The notes below the pieces were generated by a model. The model did not search any database. It worked only from the letters and a program-made list of their open reading frames with translations, and was not told where the DNA came from. This document shows, in pieces, positions 1 through 9,607 of a stretch of DNA of 64,000 nucleotides (position 1 is its first letter; each line of letters opens with the position of its first letter). The translations under genes were made by a program, and so were the position numbers. Source of the DNA: Desulfobulbaceae bacterium (GTDB lineage: Bacteria > Desulfobacterota > Desulfobulbia > Desulfobulbales > Desulfobulbaceae); the NCBI GenBank assembly GCA_023544645.1, contig JAMJFO010000001.1, positions 1 to 64,000 of the forward strand, given 5' to 3'.

Positions 1-103
1 TGAGTTATTTGGAAAATCCGCACCATTCACATCGTAATTTCAACATGTTGACAGAGGTGAAAAGTTAAATGCAATTTTCTCGAGGTCAGGAGGTCTGAAT
101 TTC

Positions 104-1267
104 ATGTGCGATTTTGACATGCCCATTTCCAGAGCAGGTACATCTGCCGAGAAGTACACGGCCCTGGGGCGTCTTTTTGGCCGGGAGGATATCCTTCCCT
201 TCTGGGTGGCGGATATGGAATTTGCGGCGGCGCCGGCAATCCGTCAGGCTCTGGCCGTCAGAGTCAACCACCCGATCTATGGCTATACATCGATTCCGGA
301 ATCACTTGTCGAGGCAATTGTCACCTGGAATCGTAGGCGCTATGGCCTGGTTACTGCCGATGCGTCCGTGACGCTGGTGCCGGGAGTAATGGCCGGGGTC
401 TCCGCTGCAATCGATGCCTTGAGTGAGCCGGGCGATGCCATTGTCGTGCAACCGCCTCTGTATCCCCCGCTTATGCATACTGTCCTGAGCAACGACCGGC
501 AGCTGATAGCGAATCGGCTCATTTGCAGGGATGGCGGTTATTGCATGAATTTTGATGAGCTGGAGCATCTTCTCCAGCTTCATCACCCCAGAATAGTGCT
601 GCTTTGTTCACCTCATAACCCGGTGGGACGTGTCTGGCAAAGAGATGAACTGGTCCGGGTGGTGGAGCTGGCCCGGCGGTATGAAGCATACCTGATAAGC
701 GATGAAATCCACGCCGATATCATTTTCCCGCCGTACACGCATATTCCGATGCTCTCGGTTGATGAAGCGATGAACAGCAGGATAATCGTACTCAACTCGG
801 CCAGCAAAAGCTTCAATGTCGCCGGTCTCAACACCGCTTATGCGGTCATCCCTGATTCGCAGCTGCGCGCGTCCTTTCGTCGGCAGCTTCGTCGCCGGAA
901 TCTGCACGGCGTCAATCTGCTGGGAATGACCGCGCTTGAGACCGCTTACCGGGATGGGGAAGAGTGGCTGGAGAGGCTGCTGCACTACCTGCATGCCAAC
1001 AGGCAGTTCATGACCGGGATCTTGAACAGCAAACTGCCCGGTTTGCAGCATTTTATTCCCGAAGGAACCTATCTTTACTGGATTAATTTTAATTCACTGG
1101 GATTGACTGCCCGGCAGATAAAAGAAAAATTGATCGATGGAGCCAGGGTGGGGTTGAACGACGGCGTTACCTTCAGTAAAGCCGCGGAAGGATTCTGGCG
1201 GTTTAATTTCGCCGTGCCCCGGTCAATGCTTGAACAGGGACTCGAGCGAATTGTCCGGGCATTTTAG
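104..1267 (+). CDS. patB: PatB/MalY-family PLP aminotransferase (cystathionine beta-lyase type)
   Basis: A 387-residue fold-type I PLP enzyme of the MalY/PatB group, which usually cleaves cystathionine or cysteine S-conjugates to a thiol, pyruvate and ammonia. The N-terminus has the family's PFWVADMEF stretch (about residues 31-39). The middle shows SPHNPVGRVW and SDEIHAD, and the PLP lysine is K235 in NSASKSFN. Length is normal for the family. The ATG follows a strong AGGAGG site about 10 bases upstream, so the start is well supported. It stands alone at the left edge, about 250 bp before the next gene. The fold is clear; the exact substrate (cystathionine or another C-S compound) cannot be read from sequence. 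Confidence 0.9.
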   Translation: MCDFDMPISRAGTSAEKYTALGRLFGREDILPFWVADMEFAAAPAIRQALAVRVNHPIYGYTSIPESLVEAIVTWNRRRYGLVTADASVTLVPGVMAGVSAAIDALSEPGDAIVVQPPLYPPLMHTVLSNDRQLIANRLICRDGGYCMNFDELEHLLQLHHPRIVLLCSPHNPVGRVWQRDELVRVVELARRYEAYLISDEIHADIIFPPYTHIPMLSVDEAMNSRIIVLNSASKSFNVAGLNTAYAVIPDSQLRASFRRQLRRRNLHGVNLLGMTALETAYRDGEEWLERLLHYLHANRQFMTGILNSKLPGLQHFIPEGTYLYWINFNSLGLTARQIKEKLIDGARVGLNDGVTFSKAAEGFWRFNFAVPRSMLEQGLERIVRAF

Positions 1268-1532
1268 TAAAAAGATATGGTCGACGTAAAGCAATCTTCA
1301 ATTCGCTATTCATTCCTGGTTTGCCGGCTTTGTTCCCTGGCCGTCAGCTCCACTGGTACTTCCTGTCATCGATGTAGCCGGATCACCAAATTTTATCCAG
1401 TCCCCATTATGATATCTGCTGGTGGGACTAATAACGCTTTCGGTTCATATCTGCCGTTTGGACAGGGTTCTCTGAAGGAGTTTGTCAGATGGTGTATGAA
1501 TATGCGAGGAAATCCATTTTTTGGTGACTGCA

Positions 1533-2429
1533 ATGAAAAGTGATCCATTTGTTTACGATTGTCTGGTTATCGGGGCCGGACCTGGAGGTTTGCAGGCAGC
1601 CATTCATCTCGGCCGCTATAATCGACGGGTCCTGCTCATCGACAAAGGCGCGGGGCGAACCACCCATGCCGCCCATATCGTCAACTATCTCGGACTGGTA
1701 GCTGTTTCCGGACGTGAACTGATCGCCACCGGATTGGAACAGGTGAAGGAATTCGGGGTTGAAGTTCTGAAGGACACGGTTACCAGGGTTGAGAAAGATG
1801 ATGTCTTTACCGTGCATACCCCCGACAGATCTTTTCAAGGCCGATATGTCATCGCCTCCGCCGGCGCGGTGGATAATCTGCCACGCCTCAGGAACCTGGG
1901 CCGATTTTTCGGCAGGGGTTTTTATACCTGCGTGGATTGCGACGGGTATCTGACCACCGGCACAAAGTTGCTGGTCATGGGTAATTCGCTTAATGCCGTC
2001 CGACTTGCCCTGGGAATGAAGCAGATGTATACGGATGATCTTACCCTGTTGCTGACGGATTTTGCCCTGCCGTTGGATTATCAGGAGGCAGTTCGGGAAG
2101 ACGAAATTGCCGTTTATTCCGGGGAGCCTGTCGCCCTGTTTGGTGAAACAGGACTGGAAGGTGTGCAGCTGGCTGATGGACGCACACTGCCCTGTGAATC
2201 GATCATGGCAACCTTTGGCTGGCGGTTGAATGATTCGTTTCTGGCAGAGCTGCCCCTTGATCGGGACCATGAGCGGTTCAAAATATTGACCGGCAGCAGC
2301 AATGAATCGTCCCTGCCGGGTCTGTACGTGGTTGGTGCCTTGAAACCCGGGCACTCCCAGGCGATTATCGCCGCCGGCCAGGGAGCGGTGGCAGCGATTG
2401 ATATCAACCAGAAACTCCTGGAACTGTAA
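1533..2429 (+). CDS. Thioredoxin-reductase-like FAD/NAD(P)H oxidoreductase
   Basis: A flavoprotein of about 298 residues. The N-terminal FAD-binding motif VIGAGPGGLQAA is near residues 8-19, and a C-terminal FAD loop LPGLYVVGALKPGHSQ is near the end. In the middle, FYTCVDCDGY places C133 and C136 where thioredoxin reductase has CATCDG, so a redox-active disulfide is likely although the inner residues differ. The second dinucleotide-binding motif looks weak (LLVMGNSLNAVRLAL rather than GxGxxG/A). It is probably a TrxR-like reductase, possibly for a non-standard thioredoxin or ferredoxin partner. TTG (1521) and GTG (1524) are alternative starts in frame; a GAGGA at 1505-1509 suits TTG 1521 better, but ATG 1533 gives the more usual N-terminus. 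Confidence 0.85.
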   Translation: MKSDPFVYDCLVIGAGPGGLQAAIHLGRYNRRVLLIDKGAGRTTHAAHIVNYLGLVAVSGRELIATGLEQVKEFGVEVLKDTVTRVEKDDVFTVHTPDRSFQGRYVIASAGAVDNLPRLRNLGRFFGRGFYTCVDCDGYLTTGTKLLVMGNSLNAVRLALGMKQMYTDDLTLLLTDFALPLDYQEAVREDEIAVYSGEPVALFGETGLEGVQLADGRTLPCESIMATFGWRLNDSFLAELPLDRDHERFKILTGSSNESSLPGLYVVGALKPGHSQAIIAAGQGAVAAIDINQKLLEL

Positions 2430-2532
2430 TGAAGATAAAATGATATCTTCCAGGAAGTATACGGTGCTGCGGTGAGAAAAAATGACGCCGGCCTACTTGC
2501 CATATGATCAGGTAAGGTAATGTTTTCTTTTT

Positions 2533-4446
2533 GTGATTGTGATAAAATATAATATGAGCGCAACGCGGAACATTGTAAAAAGTGGCGGCCGGGTTCATCA
2601 CCATGCCATGCCCTTCGGGTGTACTCCACTGCCTGAAGGTGGAGTGCGTTTTTGTCTCTGGGCACCGGGCGTGGAAGATGTTCAGCTCTGCCTGTTCAGC
2701 AAAAACCGGCAACCGACCTTCTCCGCCATGAATGCCATTTCCGGCGGTTGGTTCCAGCAGGAAAATATGTCTGCCACGGTAGGCGATCTGTATCAGTTCC
2801 GCGTCAATGGCGATCTTCTCGTCCCTGATCCGGCCTCACGTTTTCAACCGGATGATATTCACGGTCCCAGTCAGATCATCTCGGCGGAAGGCTTTGATTG
2901 GCAGAATAGTTCCTGGAAGGGCAGGCCCTGGGAAGAGGTGATACTGTATGAACTGCATGTGGGGACCTTCTCACCGGAAGGAGCTTTTGCCGGAGTCGAG
3001 ACCAGGCTTGATTATCTGGTCGATCTTGGCATTACCGCCATTGAATTGATGCCGGTGGCTGATTTCCCCGGAAAATTCAACTGGGGCTATGACGGCGTCC
3101 TGCTTTTTGCTCCGGACAGCGTCTACGGTCATCCCGATGACCTCAGACGCCTGGTTCGTTCCGCCCATCAGAAAGGGCTCATGGTCTTCCTGGACGTGGT
3201 GTACAATCATTTCGGCCCGGAAGGAAACTATCTCCATGTTTACGCCCGCGAAGCTTTTTTTCAGCAGGATCTGCATACGCCATGGGGTGCGGCGATCAAC
3301 TTTTCCGGGCCCGGCAGCCGCACGGTTCGCGATTTTTTTATCCATAATGCCTTGTACTGGCTGGAAGAATTCCAGCTGGACGGCCTGCGGTTTGACGCAG
3401 TGCACGGAATTCATGATGATTCGCATATGCACATCCTTGAGGAGATCGCCCAAGCCGTGGCCAAAGGGCCTGGTCGGGAAAGACACATTCACCTGGTGCT
3501 GGAGAATGACGACAACGAGGCCCGTTACCTGCAACGGAATCGGCAGGGGGCGCCAATGTATTACACCGCACAGTGGAATGACGATATCCACCATGCCCTG
3601 CACGTCCTGATAACTGGAGAGGAGGAAGGATATTACCGGGATTATGCCGAGACACCCGCCGATCATCTGGGCCGCTGCCTGACGGAAGGATTTGCCTACC
3701 AGGGGGAGCCTTCCCGGTACCGCAACGGCCGGCCACGCGGCGAACCGAGCCGAATGCTGCCGCCCACCGCCTTTGTCTCTTTTCTGCAGAATCATGATCA
3801 GGTCGGCAACCGCGCCTTTGGGGAGCGGATCACCACCCTGGCCAACGAGAGAAGCATCCGGCTGGCTGTTGCCCTGCTGCTTCTGGCGCCGTCGCCGCCG
3901 CTGCTGTTCATGGGCGAGGAGTTCTTCGCGCAAACGCCTTTTTATTTTTTCTGCGATTTCGATGGAGAGCTTGCCGGGGAAGTGACTGCCGGACGGCGGC
4001 GAGAATTCGCCCGTTTCCCCCAGTTTTCCGACCCGGAGCAGCTGGCGCTTATCCCTGATCCAACCAGTCCGAAAACCGTTGCGCGTTCGTGTCTCAACTG
4101 GCAGAATCTGGCCGGCTGGGATGGCAGCCGGGCGCATGGCCTGTACAAAAAACTCCTTGCCCTGCGCAAACAGCATATAATCCCGGGGCTGCGGGGAATT
4201 GAGGGCGGCAAGGCCGGGTACCGCATCATCGGACCGGCGGCTGTCGATGCCTGGTGGACCCTTGCCGATGGTTCACTGCTGAGGATCATGGTCAATTTTG
4301 CTGAAAAACCGGTGGAGAGCATCTGCCGGCCTGAAGGCCTGCTCTTTTATGCGGACCCTGAAACACTGGCGCTGGACTGGCAGCAGCAGAAACTTTCCGC
4401 GCTGAGCATTCTGTGCTTTCGTGATCGGCGAAAAAACTCCCGATGA
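2533..4446 (+). CDS. treZ: Malto-oligosyltrehalose trehalohydrolase (TreZ, GH13)
   Basis: TreZ releases free trehalose from maltooligosyl-trehalose made by TreY. The protein has an N-terminal beta-sandwich (VRFCLWAPGVEDVQL), then a GH13 barrel with YELHVGTFSPEG, DVVYNHFGPEG and the catalytic set D288 (DGLRFDAVHGI), E324 (VLENDDNEARY) and D422 (QNHDQVGNR), counted from the GTG at 2533. The C-terminal domain is complete. The start is uncertain: GTG 2533, ATG 2554 and ATG 2605 (MPFG, the usual TreZ opening) are all in frame and none has a good ribosome site. Its stop overlaps the next start as ATGA (4443-4446), so the treY fusion gene is translationally coupled. Confidence 0.93.
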   Translation: MIVIKYNMSATRNIVKSGGRVHHHAMPFGCTPLPEGGVRFCLWAPGVEDVQLCLFSKNRQPTFSAMNAISGGWFQQENMSATVGDLYQFRVNGDLLVPDPASRFQPDDIHGPSQIISAEGFDWQNSSWKGRPWEEVILYELHVGTFSPEGAFAGVETRLDYLVDLGITAIELMPVADFPGKFNWGYDGVLLFAPDSVYGHPDDLRRLVRSAHQKGLMVFLDVVYNHFGPEGNYLHVYAREAFFQQDLHTPWGAAINFSGPGSRTVRDFFIHNALYWLEEFQLDGLRFDAVHGIHDDSHMHILEEIAQAVAKGPGRERHIHLVLENDDNEARYLQRNRQGAPMYYTAQWNDDIHHALHVLITGEEEGYYRDYAETPADHLGRCLTEGFAYQGEPSRYRNGRPRGEPSRMLPPTAFVSFLQNHDQVGNRAFGERITTLANERSIRLAVALLLLAPSPPLLFMGEEFFAQTPFYFFCDFDGELAGEVTAGRRREFARFPQFSDPEQLALIPDPTSPKTVARSCLNWQNLAGWDGSRAHGLYKKLLALRKQHIIPGLRGIEGGKAGYRIIGPAAVDAWWTLADGSLLRIMVNFAEKPVESICRPEGLLFYADPETLALDWQQQKLSALSILCFRDRRKNSR

Positions 4447-7400
4447 ACATGTCTTTTGTCGAAGAAATAAGCGAATATTACGGCATACATATTCTGCCGA
4501 CAGGGGATAGTCAGACCGGTGATGTTCTTTTGTCGGAGGTACGGACATTTCTTGCCGCTCAAGGAGTGGATCCGGATAATGAGCGGGCTCTGGATCTGCA
4601 TTTTCAGGAAATGCGGCAGCGTTATTGGGGCACGGTAGTCGATCCGGTCCGGGTGGCACAGGAAGGCAGCCCCCTGGTCATCTCCCTGCGTCTGCCCTGG
4701 GAATCATTATCCGGCCGCCTGCAATGGACCGTTGTCGAGGAGCAGAAGGCCCAACATCAGGGTGGAGTCAATGTTGAAGAATTGCCTGTGCAGCAACAGC
4801 GGCAGATTAACGATCAATGGTATGGCCTTGTTGCCCTGGAACTTCCTCTCACCCTTCCCCGCGGGTACCACGACCTGTTTTTGTCTTTTGCAGGAGCAGG
4901 GGAAAATGAAGAAAGTCTTTCCTGCCGATTGATCATCGCCCCGTTGGCATGCTACCTGCCTCCTGCTCTGGAAAAGGAGGAGAGAGTCTGGGGAATTTCC
5001 GGCAATCTTGATATCCTTCGTTCAAAAAACAGCTGGGGCATCGGCGATTTTTCAGATTTACGGGCAATATTTGCATGGGCCGCGGAAAACGGGGCCGCAG
5101 CAGTAGCGGTCAATCCTCTTCTTGCTTCGGCTCCGCCCACGGATCATTGGCATGGGAGCAGGCGGGCAGCAAGCCTGGGCTTCCTGTCTCCTCTTTATCT
5201 GGATCCGAAAGCCATGGATGACTTTGCTGAAAGCAAAGCGGCCCGTGATCTTTTCCATGATTCAACTTTCCAGATCCAATTAGCCAGACTCCGAGATCAG
5301 GACCTTGTTGACCTTGTGGAGACTGCCGAGGTCAAGATGACCATGCTGGAGATGCTCTGGAAAAATTTCCAGGAGAACCACCTTGACCCGGAAACGCCAA
5401 GGGGGCGGCAGTTCAGAGAGTATCAGCGGATGGGCGGTGATGAGTTATGGGCCTGGTCTGTTTTTATCGCACTGCAGGATCATTTCAGACAAAAAGAAAA
5501 TCAGGCCTGGCAGGCCTGGCCGACGCCGTTTCAGGATCCGCAATCAGCCGAGGTCAGGGAATTTGCGCAAAAACATGCCGACCGGTTGAGCTTTCAGCAA
5601 TATCTGCAATGGCAGGCCGACCTCCAACTCCAGGCAGTGGGCAGGCGTTCCATGGAATTGGGCCTGAAAGTGGGGCTGCTGGTTGACGCCGCAGTTCCGG
5701 TGAGCCACGGGTCATTTGAGACCTGGTATCGCCAGGATCTGTATGCTGGAAACCTGAACATTCAGGTTGATGCCGATCTGCCCGACATGCCACTGCTGAG
5801 CGGGGGCCCGCCGATATTGCCGGCCCGGCTTCGTCAAGCGGCCTATGCCCCGTTTATTACCATACTCCGTGCCGGGATGAAAAATGCCGGGGGAATCCGG
5901 ATTGATTGCCGGCAGCTCATGGAGCATCAATATTGGGTTCCTGCCGGCAATGGTGTTGGCAAAGGGATTACCCTGCGTTACCCGGTGGAGGAACTGCTGG
6001 CGGTCATTACCCTGGAGAGTCGGCGAAATCAGTGCATGATCATCTGCGAGCATGCTGATGTGCTCCCAGAGGAATTGCAAGCCGTCCTTGTTGAAAAACA
6101 GTGTTTTCTCAGTCACCTGGGTCGATTTGCCGTTACCGCTGAGAAAGAGTGGCTGGCACCCGGGCAATATCCGTCCCGGACCATTGTGGCGGCCGGCAGC
6201 GATGAGACTACCCTGGATGATTTCTGGTCGGGAAGAGATATTGCACGGCAAGTCAAGGATAAGGCAGAAGATCAGTCATTTCGCCGAGATGAGTTGATCA
6301 TTGCCCGGGCAGCGGACAGAGCCCACCTGCTTATCGCCCTGCAACAGGAAGAGCTATTGCCGGAAGGATATAGTGTGGATCCGGTCAATGTGCCCCGGTT
6401 GACACCGGCACTGGCCACGGCAGTCCATCTCTTTCTGGCCAGATCAGCGGCCCGGATCTTTCTGCTGCAGCTGGAGAATATTCCCGGCACCTTGGAAGAA
6501 GTATCCTCTGATCCGGCTGATGCGGCAACAGCCCTTCGGCAGCCGCAGCCATTGATCGATTTTGATGCCTTGGTGGATGATGCTGTAACAGCCCACCTCC
6601 TGGAGGCTTTCTGCAAGGAGAGGGGAGTGGGTGTGGTGAAACCCTCCGCCCTGCTGACAAGCAGGCAGAAGGAAAGAACGGCCGTAATTCCCCGCGTCTC
6701 CTATCGATTGCAGCTCAAAGAAGAATTTTCCTTTATCGATGTAACAACGGTTGTGCCATATCTCCATGAACTGGGAGTCAGTCACTGCTATCTTTCCCCT
6801 TATCTGCAGGCCCGCCCCGGCAGCGCCCATGGATACGATATCATCGATCATTGCGCTATCAATGCGGAGATCGGCAGCCGCGAGGAATATGAGGAATTTG
6901 TCGCGGCCCTCGATCGCCATGACATGGCCCAGCTTTTTGATATGGTTCCCAACCACATGGGAGTGGGGAGTGACAACCAGTGGTGGGTGGATGTGCTGGA
7001 AAACGGGCAGGCTTCACTCTATGCCGATTTTTTTGATATCAACTGGCATCCGCAGCAACGGGAATTGCAAGGCCGGATTCTCCTTCCCGTTCTGGGCGGC
7101 TATTATGGCACCGAGCTGGAAGACGGGCGGCTGCGCCTTGAATTTGTCGGCGATCAGGGAGCATTTTTCATTCTTTATTACGAACATCGTTTCCCAGTTG
7201 CGCCGGATACATATCCCCTGATTCTCGAACATGACCTGCAGCGTCTTGAGGCCAGGTTGGGGACGCAGCATGAAGGCTTTCTCGAGTTGCAGAGTCTTAT
7301 CAGCTCACTGTCCAGTCTTCCTTTGCTCCGAAACGCGGATCTGGAGCAGGTCCGGGCGCGCCAGCGTAACATGGAGGTGCAGAAACGGCTCCTGGCGAGG

Positions 7401-9593
7401 CTGTGCAGGGAAGTGGCTGAAATATTGTCTTTTGTCGAAGAAAATGTGATTTTGTACAATGGCCGGAAAGGTGATCCTGAAAGTTTTGATCTGCTGCATG
7501 AACTGCTGAACCGGCAGGCATACCGGCTTGCCTTCTGGCGGGTGGCGTCGGATGAAATAAATTATCGTCGATTTTTCGATATCAATGACCTGGCCGGTCT
7601 GCGCATCGAAGATCCCCGGGTTTTTGCAGAAACCCACCGCCTGGTGCTTGACCTGGTTAATACGGGAAAAATAGACGGCCTGCGCATTGATCATCCCGAC
7701 GGCCTCTACAATCCGGGAGAGTATTTTCACCGCCTCCAGGCCGCGGCCGGCGGCTCTGCATTCCCCGCGGAGCGTGATTCAGGGGAGACTTGGATCAAAG
7801 GGAAACAAAAGCTGCCGTATTATATTGTGGTTGAAAAGATCCTGGCTGATTTTGAACATCTGCATCCTGAATGGCAGGTGCACGGAACCACCGGTTATGA
7901 TTTCGCGGTGACGGTCAACGGGCTGTTCATTGATCCGGCTTCGGAAAAGAAAATAACCGCTATCTATCATCAATTTATCGGTGAAGGGATTGATCCTGAT
8001 TTTCAGGTTTATCGCTGTAAGAAGTTGATTATCAGGTCTGCCATGGCCGGTGAGCTCAATGTTCTGGCCGAAGAGCTGCATAAATTGGCCAAAATGAACC
8101 GCTATACCCAGGATTTCACCCTGAACGGCCTCCGGGAGGCGCTGATAGAGGTCATTGCTTTTTTTCCGGTGTACCGTACTTATATCTCCTCGGACAACGT
8201 TGCCGGAGAGGAGCGCAATTATGTTGAGTGGGCCGTGGCCGCAGCCACCAAAAGACAGCAGGCCGACGATACTCTGATCTATGATTTTATCAAGGAGACC
8301 CTGCTGCTGGAGTCTGATAGGGGTAAAGACGAGCTGTACCGGAAGGCGAACCTCGATTTTGTCATGAAGCTGCAGCAATATACCGGGCCGGTTATGGCCA
8401 AGGGGCTGGAAGATACCTTCTGTTATATTTATAACCGCCTGGTATCGCTCAATGAGGTGGGAGGTGATCCCCGCCGTTACGGATTTTCAGTATCCGCGTT
8501 CCATCACGCCAACAGCGAGCGCCAGAGACACTGGCCCCACGCAATGCTCAATACCTCGACCCATGACAGCAAACGCAGCGAGGATGTACGGTGTCGCATC
8601 AATGTGCTCAGCGAAATACCCCGGGAGTGGGGAATTGTTCTTCGCAAGTGGGGAATAATCAATCGCGGCCATAAAACAAAGACCGGAAAAGGGTTCGCGC
8701 CGGCAAAAAACGATGAGTATGCCTTTTATCAGAATCTTCTGGGGATATGGCCCCTTGGCGAAACGACTCCTCCGGCAAGGAAAGAGCTTGCCGACAGGGT
8801 GGCCGCCTATATGTTGAAAGCCATTCGTGAGGCAAAGGTCCATACCAGCTGGATCAACCAGAATCCGGTCTATGAGGAGGCAGTGGAGACCTTTGTCCGG
8901 AACGTGCTGGCGGAAGACCGGAATGCATTTCTCGAAGAGTTTCTTCCCTTCCAGAACAGGGTCGCCTGGTTTGGTATGATGAACAGCCTGGCCCAGTTGC
9001 TGCTCAAACTCACTTCTCCCGGGGTGCCGGATATCTACCAGGGGAACGAAGTCTGGCATTTTTGCCTGGTTGATCCGGACAACAGGCGGCCCATTGATTT
9101 TGCCCGTCGAAAGACCTTGCTGGACGAGCTTCACGGATCGTTTCCCGACCAGGCAGCCGTAAACAATGATTACCTTGACAATATTCTGGAAAACCTGATC
9201 GACGGCCGGATTAAACTCTATACGACATGGAAAACATTATCCCATCGCCGGCAGCATAAGGAATTGTTTGAAACAGGTACGTATCTGCCGCTTCAGGCGC
9301 GGGGCAGTAAAAAAGAACATCTGTGCGCCTTTTTGCGGCATAAGGGAGAAAAGACCATTATCACTGTTGTCCCCCGTCTCTGTGCCCGGCTGCTTGACGG
9401 GAAGATCGGCCGGCTGCCCTGTGGTCCTGATGTGTGGGATGATACGGCGCTGATCCTGCCGGAGAATTCAGCGGAACATTTCAGCAATATATTCACCGGG
9501 GAAGAGATATCCGTAGACAACGGCTCAGAAAAGCTGATACCGGCTGCCCGGATTTTTTCCGTCTTTCCGGTGGCATTACTGGGGAATACATAG
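4443..9593 (+). CDS. treY: Fused 4-alpha-glucanotransferase (MalQ-like) and malto-oligosyltrehalose synthase (TreY)
   Basis: A 1716-residue two-domain enzyme. Residues ~1-735 are GH77 (MalQ-like), with the NSWGIGDFSDL landmark near residue 195. Its candidate catalytic residues are D488 (GIRIDC), E536 (IICEHADVLPEE) and D587 (GSDETT); the surrounding consensus is altered, with Cys for the His of RIDH and GSD for THD. Residues ~750-1716 are a complete GH13 TreY that turns the reducing end of maltodextrin into a trehalose unit, with YLSPYLQARPGSAHGYD, FDMVPNHMG, D1083 (GLRIDHPDG), E1131 (VVEKIL) and D1375 (STHDSKRSED). The fusion links glucan rearrangement directly to trehalose end formation, and TreZ is encoded just upstream with a 4-base overlap. 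No stop or frameshift separates the halves, so it is a true fusion. Confidence 0.93.
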   Translation: MNMSFVEEISEYYGIHILPTGDSQTGDVLLSEVRTFLAAQGVDPDNERALDLHFQEMRQRYWGTVVDPVRVAQEGSPLVISLRLPWESLSGRLQWTVVEEQKAQHQGGVNVEELPVQQQRQINDQWYGLVALELPLTLPRGYHDLFLSFAGAGENEESLSCRLIIAPLACYLPPALEKEERVWGISGNLDILRSKNSWGIGDFSDLRAIFAWAAENGAAAVAVNPLLASAPPTDHWHGSRRAASLGFLSPLYLDPKAMDDFAESKAARDLFHDSTFQIQLARLRDQDLVDLVETAEVKMTMLEMLWKNFQENHLDPETPRGRQFREYQRMGGDELWAWSVFIALQDHFRQKENQAWQAWPTPFQDPQSAEVREFAQKHADRLSFQQYLQWQADLQLQAVGRRSMELGLKVGLLVDAAVPVSHGSFETWYRQDLYAGNLNIQVDADLPDMPLLSGGPPILPARLRQAAYAPFITILRAGMKNAGGIRIDCRQLMEHQYWVPAGNGVGKGITLRYPVEELLAVITLESRRNQCMIICEHADVLPEELQAVLVEKQCFLSHLGRFAVTAEKEWLAPGQYPSRTIVAAGSDETTLDDFWSGRDIARQVKDKAEDQSFRRDELIIARAADRAHLLIALQQEELLPEGYSVDPVNVPRLTPALATAVHLFLARSAARIFLLQLENIPGTLEEVSSDPADAATALRQPQPLIDFDALVDDAVTAHLLEAFCKERGVGVVKPSALLTSRQKERTAVIPRVSYRLQLKEEFSFIDVTTVVPYLHELGVSHCYLSPYLQARPGSAHGYDIIDHCAINAEIGSREEYEEFVAALDRHDMAQLFDMVPNHMGVGSDNQWWVDVLENGQASLYADFFDINWHPQQRELQGRILLPVLGGYYGTELEDGRLRLEFVGDQGAFFILYYEHRFPVAPDTYPLILEHDLQRLEARLGTQHEGFLELQSLISSLSSLPLLRNADLEQVRARQRNMEVQKRLLARLCREVAEILSFVEENVILYNGRKGDPESFDLLHELLNRQAYRLAFWRVASDEINYRRFFDINDLAGLRIEDPRVFAETHRLVLDLVNTGKIDGLRIDHPDGLYNPGEYFHRLQAAAGGSAFPAERDSGETWIKGKQKLPYYIVVEKILADFEHLHPEWQVHGTTGYDFAVTVNGLFIDPASEKKITAIYHQFIGEGIDPDFQVYRCKKLIIRSAMAGELNVLAEELHKLAKMNRYTQDFTLNGLREALIEVIAFFPVYRTYISSDNVAGEERNYVEWAVAAATKRQQADDTLIYDFIKETLLLESDRGKDELYRKANLDFVMKLQQYTGPVMAKGLEDTFCYIYNRLVSLNEVGGDPRRYGFSVSAFHHANSERQRHWPHAMLNTSTHDSKRSEDVRCRINVLSEIPREWGIVLRKWGIINRGHKTKTGKGFAPAKNDEYAFYQNLLGIWPLGETTPPARKELADRVAAYMLKAIREAKVHTSWINQNPVYEEAVETFVRNVLAEDRNAFLEEFLPFQNRVAWFGMMNSLAQLLLKLTSPGVPDIYQGNEVWHFCLVDPDNRRPIDFARRKTLLDELHGSFPDQAAVNNDYLDNILENLIDGRIKLYTTWKTLSHRRQHKELFETGTYLPLQARGSKKEHLCAFLRHKGEKTIITVVPRLCARLLDGKIGRLPCGPDVWDDTALILPENSAEHFSNIFTGEEISVDNGSEKLIPAARIFSVFPVALLGNT

Positions 9594-9607
9594 TCAAGGA
9601 GCAGATC

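Noticed and set aside
1-103. TTGACA near position 48 as a promoter for patB
   Set aside because: No acceptable -10 element at the right distance.
1277-1543. 88-codon frame between the aminotransferase and flavoprotein genes
   Set aside because: Low-complexity product, overlaps the next gene, no ribosome site or recognisable domain.
2971-4176. 401-codon minus-strand frame opposite treZ
   Set aside because: It is the complement of a clear TreZ gene and its product has no recognisable domain; a shadow of codon bias.
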